From positions 456,531-520,530 of the forward strand of contig JAPFBL010000368.1 in the NCBI GenBank assembly GCA_026182355.1: 64,000 nt of DNA. The letters run 5' to 3'. Under the pieces are notes generated by a model. That model did not search any database. It saw only the letters and a list, made by a program, of their open reading frames with translations, and was not told the DNA's origin. This DNA is from Hermatobates lingyangjiaoensis. Lineage: Eukaryota > Arthropoda > Insecta > Hemiptera > Hermatobatidae. Made by a program: the position numbers and the translations under genes. Positions 56,285 to 64,000 of this stretch are shown here, piece by piece (position 1 is the stretch's first letter; the number at the start of each line of letters is the position of its first letter).

Positions 56285-56505
56285 AAAAATCAACGATTGA
56301 GGTAAAGCCCAGGAGCCGATCTACCGCCCAGAAGACTAATAAGTGCTTCTTCTGAAGCTCTCAGAGTAACTTTCGAATTAGTCTGATCAATCTGCCTCAG
56401 GACCTGTACACGGAAACAGTCATTAAAACTGAGTCCGTGAGAACTGGCATGAGTAGCAACGGAAAGGTCACTGCGTTTGCCAAATGTTTCCTCTAATTGT
56501 TATAT
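56285..56505 (-). pseudogene. PLE GIY-YIG C-terminus
   Basis: Minus strand encodes QLEETFGKRSDLSVATHASS, HGLSFNDCFRVQVLRQIDQT and ASEEALISLLGGRSAPGLYL then NR and a stop. This is the end of a PLE nuclease domain (consensus EAxIxxL...PGLNLNR), open for about 70 codons. It joins an AGATCT cassette on one side and a TA tract on the other. Confidence 0.8.
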
Positions 56506-56523
56506 ATATATATATATATATAT

Positions 56524-56796
56524 ATTAGATAAAAAAAATTTTGGCTTTAGCTTATCAGTCAATTAGCAATAGGCATAACTTTAATCTAGACGATACGAAG
56601 ATTATAGATTGTAAAAGAAATGATTCACATTCAGGAAACAAAATGCATCAAACTAAAAAAACAAATAATGACAACCTAAATAAATATATAGTCTATTAAT
56701 TAGTAATTAAAAAATATGTCTGTAGTTGCCAGTTTCTTTTTTGATGCGGTTTTCATGGGTATTATTTTTTCTGACTTATCAAGTGTGATATAGAAC
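56524..56796. repeat. Repeat C, copy 1 (inverted partner at 61,527)
   Basis: TAGATAAAAAAAATTTTGGC through CTTATCAAGTGTGATATAGA is a close reverse complement of 61,527-61,801. That copy lies within a PLE foldback, so this is a detached PLE piece. Confidence 0.8.
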
Positions 56797-56937
56797 CCAA
56801 CCCCAACTGAGTTGGGTTTTTGACTCTGACGAGGACCGCTTGTTACGGTTGAAAGATCTTAGTCTTGTTTCCCATTTCTTATTGTGGTTTGATCATTGAT
56901 TGTTGTTTCACGTGTTTATGTGAAATGTTTTTATAAT
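56797..56937 (+). mobile_element. Single-arm cassette, AGATCT family (best copy)
   Basis: Starts ACCCAACTGAGTTGGGTTTT, carries the intact core below, then TGTGGTTTGATCATTGATTG and terminal hairpin TTTCACGTGTTTATGTGAAA before a TA tract. Confidence 0.75.
56822..56864 (+). ncRNA. Hammerhead-ribozyme-like core, AGATCT family
   Basis: GACT, CTGACGA, G, GACCG-CTTGTTA-CGGTT, GAAA, AGATCT, T, AGTC. Stem I GACT/AGTC is perfect, stem II has five pairs (one G-T), and AGATCT is self-complementary. Confidence 0.8.
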
Positions 56938-57994
56938 ATTTATATATAATATATATATATATATATATATTAAAATAAGTGACACATAAAAAGAAACACA
57001 ACAAAGACATTTTCAATATTCGACCGTAATGGCGGTCTCCTCAGGAGAATTTACGGAGGAAGGACAGTCAACTAAGAACTCACTGTGAGGGCTAAAAGCA
57101 GTGCTGGCAAAGGAGACATACAAAAGAACTAGGAAGTCGAGAGCAAAAGAAAAAAATGTTTTGAAAGTAGAAAAAGGTTAAGAAAATAATAAAGAAAAAT
57201 ATATAGAACAAAAAAAATAATATAAATAAATAAAAAATATTAAAAAAAAATAAAAAATAAAAATAAACAATAAATAAATAAAAACTAACGATTTAAATTC
57301 AAGCCAGGTTTCGAGCGTGCCCCAGGAGCCAAATCTTCCTCAAAGCTTTTAAGTAATATATTGAAAAGTGAGTCTTTGTTGTTTTCTTTTATGTGTCACG
57401 CTATTTTAATTGTTATTTGTCCTGGCGGAACCGTTTTATTTTTCGTTTAACGGTATATATAATATCTATATGGACACAACGAATACACAAAATGAAACGA
57501 ACTCACTGTTTCGATGTCATCGGCATATGAGATGAGTCATCGCACAAGACAAACGACTGCGGAGCGACTCCTTTTCTATTTTCCTGACGACGAGGACATC
57601 GAAATATAGTAGTGACATCTATATAAATATATATAATATATATATATAAAATAAGCATGACACATACAAAGAAACACAACAAAGACACTTTCTATATTCC
57701 GACCGTATTGGCGGTCGTCCTCAGAGAAGAGTGAATTGAAGCGGAGGAACGGACAGTCAACTAAAGAACTCACTGGGTGAGGGCTAAAGCAGTGCTTGCC
57801 GCAAAGGAGACAAATAAAAAAAAAGGAACTAGGAAGTCGAGAGCAAAAAGAAAAAAAAATTTTTTGAAAGGTAGAAAAAGGTTAAGAAAATAAAAATAAA
57901 GAAAAATATATAGAACAAAAAAAAATATATATATATATAAATAAATAAAAAATATTAAAAAAAAAAAAAAATAAAAATAAACAATAAATAAATA

Positions 57995-58076
57995 AAAACT
58001 AACGATTTAAATTCAAGCCAGGTTTCGAGCGTGCCCCCAGGAGCCAAATGTGGGCTTCCTCAGAAGCTTTTAAAGT
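57995..58076 (-). pseudogene. PLE GIY-YIG C-terminal tail joined to a half hammerhead
   Basis: Minus strand: TLKASEEAHIWLLGARSKPG then LNLNR and stop, the canonical PLE C-terminus. Immediately beyond its truncation lies ATATT-GAAAAGTGAG, the downstream half of an ATAT-family ribozyme on the plus strand. Confidence 0.75.
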
Positions 58077-58230
58077 AATATATTGAAAAGTGAGTCTTTG
58101 TTGTGTTTCTTTTTATGTGTCACTGCTTATTTTAATTGTTATTTGTCCTGCCGGACCGTTTTTCGTTTATCATGGTATATATATATATATAAACTATATG
58201 GACACAACGAATACACAGAAATGAAACGGA

Positions 58231-58358
58231 ACTCACTACTATATTTCGATGTCCTCGTCATCATGAAGATTGAAGTCACTCCGCAGGCAGACAACGACTG
58301 ACGGAGCGACTCCTTTCTATTTTCCTGACGACGAGGACATCGAAATATAGTAGTGAGT
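58231..58358. mobile_element. Foldback, ATAT/A variant
   Basis: Plus core 58,318-58,358: CTGACGA, C, GAGGACATC, GAAA, ATAT, A, GTAGTGAG. Minus counterpart 58,231-58,270 keeps GAAATATAGTAGTGAG but has ATGATGA. The same variant is at 57,578-57,615. Confidence 0.6.
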
Positions 58359-58400
58359 TTCTGTTTCATTTCTGTGTTTTCATTTAATTGTTATATATAT

Positions 58401-59774
58401 AACAGATTTACTTGAATTTATATGGTGTAAGTCGAGCATTTGTTTTAGTTGCAGGATATGTATTCACATATCAACATTTCTGCGACCTCTTTGTGATCAA
58501 AGGCAGCCCACATAATATAAAACATGACTTTTATACTTTGATTGTACTCATTTAAAAGTGATTTCATGTTCCTTTGTCAAAGATTGCAAACTTTCTTTTT
58601 TACTCCACATAATAATTTATAAGGTATATATTAAATGAATGTTAGTCTAAGAGTCTGAAGATACTTGTGGACAATATGTAGTGACTTGACCTAGTTACTA
58701 TGAGTTAACGCAGCCATAGTGGAATGAGCTGTCAGAACCAGTTCTGGCATCAAGACATTGCTTCAGGACACCCTTCCTCTAGCCTTACCCCATAAATGTC
58801 AATTTCACATTCTCCTTCCATTATTAGTAAAATAATTGAAATTCTCTGTCTTCAGAATAATTTCTCATTGAAATTATCTTTGACATTAGGTAGTATATGT
58901 ATAATTGTATTTTTCTGTAAAATTAAACCTATATCAACACTATAATTATGATTAATTGATAATAAGTGAACTATATAAACTTCCAATAAACAAAAAACAA
59001 GTAAATCATTTATACTTCATTAAACTTTTTACAATCAAGAATATTATCATTAATAAAATATTTTGTTTTAGTATCATAGTACAGCAGTTTTGCATTCTAC
59101 TTATACAACTATTTGTGAACCGGTTTCGGTGTGTGTGTGCATTTTTAAGAGACCACTCAAGGGAAATGTAAGGCTATTCATGTGATCAGGTTTAAAAACC
59201 AGTCAAGAAATAAAGATTTACATGAAAGGATGGTTGTATTCGAAAAATAAATTTTTTTCCGAAAGATGTTTCGGTATAGTACTTCGTACTTCTTGTGTTT
59301 CAATTTGTATATCTTCAAAAGAGAGGTAGTGAGAGCGATTTTCTTACATTTTCAATTTAGTGAGAATTCACAGTAGAGTGAGAATATATTTTCTTACATT
59401 TATGAATGACCTATAAAATTTAGATTTACGGCATATATAATGTACGTCTCTCATTGTTTTTTGCTTAAGCATAGATATTTTATATGTATAAAGTGCATAC
59501 AAATAAATATAGACTTAACATAAATGCTGTAGTTTTTATTCATGGCAAATATACAGTTTAGTTTTTTTGTTATTTTGTACAAAAATTGAAAATATATAAA
59601 ACAAAATATTTTCTTACACTATTTTCGGTAAATCTTCAATTATATTCTTGAAACTATTAAACTTTATTAAAATGAAATCAAATTTTTTAATTGAAATATT
59701 AATTTTGATTAAATCTGGGGCAATAAATAAACATCATGCTGTTTGTTTCTTGATTACTCTTTATTCAGAGGTGT
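58401..59774. other. AT-rich spacer
   Basis: Near 59,265-59,330 a decayed cassette end CCGAAAGATGTTTCGG and an inverted GTACTTCGTACTTC word are visible. TTTTCTTACATTT occurs at 59,339 and 59,389. No genes. Confidence 0.4.
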
Positions 59775-59814
59775 TGAGATTTGTTGAGGGTTTTGGTCTA
59801 GATATAACGCTTCT

Positions 59815-59854
59815 TTGCCAACGTTTCGACATAATTTATGTCCTCCTCAGGGCT
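59815..59854 (-). ncRNA. Hammerhead-ribozyme-like core, ACGT family
   Basis: GCC, CTGAGGA, G, GACATA-AAT-TATGTC, GAAA, ACGT, T, GGC. Six-pair stem II and three-pair stem I, all perfect. Confidence 0.8.
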
Positions 59855-60160
59855 AAAACATTAATACACTGAGCACAATTATTACGACTACATTAGTTAT
59901 ATTGTTTGATAATACCATATGTAACAACAAAAGATAAACTATGGATTTACGTATTCCAGTCTGGTTTTGTATTATATTGATAAGAATTTCCAGAGATTTA
60001 AATCCCAGGTAAACAAATTTAAATCTCTGGAAATTCTTATCAATATAATGCAAAAACCAGACTGGAATACATAAATCCATAGTTTATCTTTTTTGTTACA
60101 TATTAGCAAAAAATAGAACTAATGTAGTTGTAATAATTGTGCTCAATGCATTAATGTTTT

Positions 60161-60200
60161 AGCCGTGAGGAGGACATAAATATATGTCGAAACGTTGGCG
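60161..60200 (+). ncRNA. Hammerhead-like core with mutated first base
   Basis: GCC, GTGAGGA, G, GACATA-AATA-TATGTC, GAAA, ACGT, T, GGC. Identical in layout to its partner except C to G at the start of CTGAGGA, a base needed for catalysis in known hammerheads. Confidence 0.7.
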
Positions 60201-60243
60201 AAGAAGCGTTTTTTATATCTAGACAAAAACCCTCAAAATCTGG

Positions 60244-61066
60244 TAATAAATAAATATTATTAATAATATTTGCAATGGTACCGAAATGTTTATAATCAAT
60301 TATATATTTCTTGATATATAATTTTAGTTGCATTCAGTTTGTGATTGATAGTTTTCATATTCCGTTTTCATTTTATTAAAATTGCTTGAAGAAATTATTT
60401 CTGAATTGATAGAAAAGTTGAAATCACAGTTATTGTGCCCTGGCTGAATACCCAGTGCTGATAGAAACCTTCTTTGTTAACCTTGCCACGTGTCTACAGA
60501 TTTCAACAAAATAACAAACAATTTTCTCTTAAACGAAGCCCTAATACTCCCCTAATTTACATCTTTCTCCTTTCAATTGCTTTTTCCTCTGCAACACTTC
60601 AATTGCCTAAATTGAAAATATTTCAATGTCTTCAATCATAATAATCAACTGGAGTCCCATTCTAACCTGCCACTCATAAACTCCTTTCTGTACTTTAATC
60701 ATAAAAAAAAACAATTTTTTTTCAAGTTTTACAATTCCTTTAAATTGTATTGAATTTGTTAAATATTAAGCATTTTTATTGATAAACTCCATTTACTTTC
60801 ATTTGATTTACTATTATATATTTTGCCCTGTATAATAACCATAAACTGCACTTTAAAAAACACAGGTATCCTTAATATACACATCATATAAAATTTGCAT
60901 AAATCAACCATATTGGATAATTATAAATTATATTTTATGACTGAATTCTTTGGAAATACGTATCTCTATGCGCACTTACCTGAATATAGGTAACTTCTTT
61001 GTAGCATTGAATCTCTCAGTTAGAGGATCGTAAATGCTGAGACTGCGGTTACTTTATTAAAACACA
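60244..61066. other. AT-rich spacer, nothing recognised
   Basis: No repeats or frames supported; ends at (CA)n/(TA)n 61,067-61,098. Confidence 0.5.
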
Positions 61067-61067
61067 T

Positions 61068-61098
<31 letters not shown>

Positions 61099-61211
61099 AA
61101 CCAATTAAAAAGAAGATAGCACACAGATAGACACCGGAATAACACACTTATATGTTTCGACCATCATCGTCATCAGGAGGCGAAGAGTCCCGCAGGAAGG
61201 CAGAGCGGCGA
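61099..61211 (-). mobile_element. PLE-type cassette, distinct family
   Basis: Minus core 61,145-61,182: CTCC-type lead, CTGATGA, C, GAT-GATG-GTC, GAAA, CATATAAGTGTG. The word after GAAA is not self-complementary. Flanked by TA tracts. Confidence 0.5.
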
Positions 61212-61262
61212 TATATATATATATAAATGTTTTCTTAGCCCAATTTCATATATTGAACACTA

Positions 61263-62165
61263 TATTTATTTTTTATCAAGGTTTTGTTCTAGCTTCAAAC
61301 AATACAACACCTTTAAGCCGATGTGTCGTCTGTTTGTAGACATATTCAGGGCTATATCGAAACAGAATTTAATTACAATAACATGAAAAAAATGTTTATA
61401 ACTTATATTATCTCATTAATACACATAATTACCGTGGTATTTTGCTATTTCAGGGAAATAACAACAAGACCTTTGTAATCAAATTAAATACTAGTGCTGC
61501 TCCTAGCGGCTGTTTAACGAACATTCTATATCACACTTGATAAATCAGACAAAATAATACCCATGAAAACCGCATCAAAAAAGAAACTGGCAACTACAGA
61601 CATATTTTTTAATTACTAATTAATAGACTATATATTTATTTAGGTTGTCATTATTAGTTTTTTAGTTTCATGCATTTTGTTTCCTGAATGTGAATCATTT
61701 CTTTTATAATCTATAATCTTCGTATCGTCTAGATTAAAGTTATGCCTATTGCTAATTGAGTGATGGGCTAAAGCCGAAATTTTTTTTTTATCTAATATAT
61801 TTATATAGATAGATTAGCTCTACTGATTGATAAAAAACGAAACTGATAACCTAAATAAAATATATAATTTATAAATTAGTAATTATAAAATATGTCTGTA
61901 GCTTCCAGTTTCTTTTGATGTGGTTATCAAAGGTTTTTAATTTTTTTTTGTTGACTCATCAAGTCTGATATAGAATGTTCTGTCGCTAGGGCAGCAACAT
62001 AGTCTGATTTGAATACAACGGTTATGTAGTTATTTCCTTGCAATAGCAAAATAACAAGGTAATTATTTATATTAATAAAATTATGTAACTTAAAAGCATT
62101 TTGTCATGTTATTGTAATTAAATTCTGTATTGATGTATAGACCTGAGGATACCTACAAGTGAGGG
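61263..62165. mobile_element. Foldback PLE unit carrying repeat C
   Basis: Arms pair across a centre near 61,800: ATATCACACTTGATAAATCA (61,528) against TCATCAAGTCTGATATAGAA (61,955). Ribozyme ends are decayed on both sides (TGTCGTCTGTTTGTAGACAT left, CCTGAGGATACCTACAAGTG right). The 61,527-61,801 segment has an inverted copy at 56,524. Confidence 0.7.
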
Positions 62166-62269
62166 CTGAATTCCCTTCGTTACTTCCTCGAACTCAGAAC
62201 TCCCCTCCTCACTGCTTTTTTCTGTGTCGCGCTTTGTGTAATTTAAAGTTATATATATATATATATGCT

Positions 62270-62615
62270 TTTAAAAACTGGATGTCTGTTTCCACTTGAT
62301 TTAATTTTGTCTTATATTTTTCCAAAATACGAAATTTTTTCTTCAACTCAGAACTCAACTTAAAAATTAATTCACCATAATTTCTTGTTTTATTATTGAA
62401 CATGTTTCGGTGTACGTTCACCATCTTCAGCAAAACACACGATTAATTACAATTACCTTAACAAATGAATCTAATAGTTAAATTACATTTCAAAAACAAT
62501 AAGTGAACAAGTTAACTAAGGTTACACTGACAAAATTAAATCAAGTGGAAACAGACATCCAGTTTTTAAAAGCATGTATTGAAGAAGGACTGCTCCCAAC
62601 TTTTACAAAATATAT
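62270..62615. pseudogene. PLE N-terminal foldback around a hammerhead core
   Basis: Minus arm encodes RNYGELIFKLSSELKKKFRI and LNQVETDIQFLKA, breaking into TATATA after KA. Plus arm 62,525-62,615 repeats LNQVETDIQFLKACIEEGLL then PTFTKY. The ribozyme core lies at 62,395-62,435 on minus, upstream of the minus arm in its orientation. Confidence 0.75.
62395..62435 (-). ncRNA. Hammerhead-ribozyme-like core, ACATGT family
   Basis: TTG, CTGAAGA, T, GGTG-AACGTA-CACC, GAAA, ACATGT, T, CAA. Stem II four perfect pairs, stem I three; ACATGT is self-complementary. It overlaps the first codons of a PLE frame (MVNVHRNMF). Confidence 0.75.
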
Positions 62616-62635
62616 AAATAAAATATATATAATAA

Positions 62636-62868
62636 TATATGGATACTTTGGGAGCAGACCTTCTTTTAAACATACCTCATTAAATATCTTGCCAACATTA
62701 AGTTTAGTATGTATCCTACATACCTTTTCAAGGTTTCGGATGCTACTTTTCCATATATGATACCACAAAGATAGAAAAGTAGCATCCGAAACCTTGAAAA
62801 GGTATGTAGGAAACATACTAAACTTAATGTTGGCAAGATATTTAATGAGGTATATATATATATATATA
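62636..62868. pseudogene. PLE N-terminal palindrome, second family
   Basis: Minus arm: SSIRNLEKVCRIHTKLNVGK, IFNEVCLKEGLLPKYP. Plus arm 62,776-62,868 has the same region and breaks into TATATA after FNEV. Centre lies near 62,764 (CTTTTCCATATATGATACCA region). Confidence 0.75.
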
Positions 62869-62879
62869 TTAACAAATTT

Positions 62880-63072
62880 CTCGCCTATTTCCAATCTGGT
62901 TAGTTTTTTTGAAAGATTTTCCAATTTTCTGATGGATTTCCTTGTGGTAGGAGATAGCGCATGTAAGAGCTGTCCAAAATTCATTTTATTCACTTATTTT
63001 ACACCAATGCTTACTATTAACGATTTACGATTACACTTAACTATATAAAACGACATGTTTCGGTCCTTCAGA
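62880..63072 (-). pseudogene. PLE N-terminus with shortened hammerhead, third family
   Basis: Minus: FGQLLHALSPTTRKSIRKLE, NLSKKLTRLEIGEKFVN, then TATATA. Upstream (63,046-63,072) TTCTGAAGGACCGAAACATG then TCG is an ACATGT-family core whose stem II has collapsed. Confidence 0.7.
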
Positions 63073-63093
63073 AGAAATATATATATATATATA

Positions 63094-63306
63094 TCAATGA
63101 TCAAACCACAATAAGAAAATGGGAAAACAAGACTAAGATCTTTCAACCGTAACAAGCGGTCTTCGTCAGAGTCAAAAACCCAACTGACTCTGGGTCAGTT
63201 GGGTTTCTGGTTATATATATATATATGTGTGGTATAGAGTCAAAAACCGCTTGTTACAGTTGAAAGAACTTAGTCTTGTTTTCCCATATCTTATTGTGGT
63301 TTGATC

Positions 63307-63310
<4 letters not shown>
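63094..63310. mobile_element. Foldback, AGATCT family
   Basis: Minus core 63,130-63,173 is complete: GACT, CTGACGA, A, GACCG-CTTGTTA-CGGTT, GAAA, AGATCT, T, AGTC. The right arm has lost CTGACGAAGA. A TA tract interrupts the centre and others flank the unit. Confidence 0.75.
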
Positions 63311-63346
<36 letters not shown>

Positions 63347-63350
63347 TATG

Positions 63351-63558
63351 TTTGCAGCAGGTCTTCCCTTAAACATGTATTATTAGAATTTGCAACATCT
63401 TTTGCACCTTTAATGTTAGTGCTGGTGGCGTGGATGTTACGGGCTATTTTCCTTTCCTCCGTCTATAGTTGCCATATCATCTGTCCAAGAGACATGGTTG
63501 TGGTTTGCATTTCACGAGCTTTCAACCGTAGAAACATTGGTCATCATCAGATGGATCA
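63351..63558 (-). pseudogene. PLE terminal unit: hammerhead plus ORF N-terminus, AGCT family
   Basis: Minus core 63,510-63,558: CAT, CTGATGA, T, GACC...GGTT, GAAA, AGCT, C, GTG. Downstream in the same orientation (63,351-63,425) NNTCLREDLLQTY is the PLE N-terminal word (CxxEGLLPKYTN) just before the TA tract. Confidence 0.65.
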
Positions 63559-64000
63559 TGGACATGATACGCAAAAGAGAATGCTTTAAACTGAACTGAT
63601 GATAACAATACTCCCAAAAAAATTAAAACATGAAAAGGAACATATGCACATGATGTTTGTGTGGGCTTTCTTAGACTGGAGGTAAGTAGAGAGAAGAAAA
63701 TGTTTGTGCAATCAACAATGCAGACTTCTCTAGCTTACTGTAAAGTTTAGGCTATTAGATACACATGATATAAATACCTATAGTAAAATGATTGCGTTTT
63801 AATGACTTTCTTTGCTATTTTGAAATAAATTGAGGCGCTTTATTTAAGATAGAATTAAAAACATTTATGCGGTGACCTCAAACAGAAACAAAAGGAAAGT
63901 CATTGAGTGATTAACCGATGGTCTAGGCACCAGCAAAGTGCATTCCATTAAGAAATATAATGCGCTTGCAAGCCATAATACATTGTTGGTATTGGCCCAC
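63559..64000. other. Spacer at window edge
   Basis: Nothing recognised; AT-rich without repeats seen elsewhere in the window. Confidence 0.45.

Larger units (their letters stand above)
56968..58372. repeat. Tandem duplication of a composite PLE block (two units)
   Basis: Units 56,968-57,640 and 57,650-58,372 share, in order: a minus ATAT-family core, an A-rich block, a GIY-YIG tail (57,290-57,352 and 57,995-58,076, minus), the half-ribozyme TATTGAAAAGTGAGTCTTTG, GTCC-(TGCC/TGGC)-GGA(A/C) hairpin, and an ATAT/A foldback. The first unit has many small deletions relative to the second. Confidence 0.8.
59775..60243. mobile_element. Foldback PLE terminal unit, ACGT family
   Basis: Arms of about 220 bp meet near 60,003 (AAATTTCCAGAGATTTAAAT side paired with its complement). 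The left arm has an intact minus core; the right-arm core has one key change (separate entries). Confidence 0.82.

Noticed and set aside
62541..62993. 150-codon frame as one protein
   Set aside because: It fuses two unrelated PLE N-terminal fragments through TA-tract codons (IYIYIY).

Overview
This is AT-rich nuclear DNA of an animal. It has no operons, ribosome-binding sites or long host ORFs. It is packed with (TA)n, (CT)n and (GT)n tracts, tRNA-derived SINEs, hAT and mariner DNA transposons, and many fragments of Penelope-like retroelements (PLEs). The dense microsatellites, the SINE load and the PLE variety fit a lophotrochozoan, plausibly a mollusc such as a cephalopod. That placement is inference; nothing here fixes the species. 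I found no convincing complete host gene. One possible terminal exon lies at 16,954-17,127.

Layout. 0-10 kb: SINE pieces, PLE ribozyme cassettes, a CT minisatellite, a rearranged PLE with a GIY-YIG endonuclease remnant (6.2-7.0 kb), and a 214-bp direct-repeat pair (7.3 and 9.3 kb). 10-21 kb: sparse, with three tRNA-SINEs (one with a perfect 11-bp target duplication), a foldback MITE (16.2-16.8 kb), a fold-back mariner (19.6-20.5 kb) and a 5S-rRNA-like relic (20.8 kb). 21-26.4 kb: a dense array of ribozyme cassettes separated by TA tracts. 26.4-39 kb: mostly unremarkable, apart from a hAT element with an 8-bp duplication that contains an 880-bp near-perfect PLE palindrome (29.1-30.85 kb), a hAT MITE, SINEs and a 74-bp tandem repeat. 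39.7-46.3 kb: the longest PLE reading frame and several head-to-head foldbacks. 46.4-49.3 kb: a GC-rich islet, CT satellites, a tandem duplication and a SINE. 50-53.5 kb: another hAT and a dispersed repeat. 53.6-63.6 kb: a second dense PLE/TA-tract region.

The main result is that at least a dozen PLE-type terminal units carry hammerhead-ribozyme-like cores (CTGANGA, stem II, GAAA). In each good copy the bases after GAAA form a short self-complementary word, then one base, then a stretch pairing with the bases before CTGANGA. The word differs between families: ACGT, AGATCT, ATAT, AATT, AGGCCT, AGCT, ACATGT. It would be stem III of a ribozyme that pairs with a second copy. Hammerheads in PLEs are established knowledge. 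The family-specific dimerisation words, a recurring extra base between CTGANGA and stem II, the frequent head-to-head packaging and the TA-delimited cassette layout are what I think deserve a closer look.

How the parts relate: where order can be read, a PLE terminal unit runs hammerhead, then the first 40-65 codons of the PLE reading frame (ending near the motif EGLLPKYTNI), then a (TA)n tract. GIY-YIG C-terminal fragments sit next to these units. The only longer frame (39.8-40.4 kb) continues through the point where the others stop.
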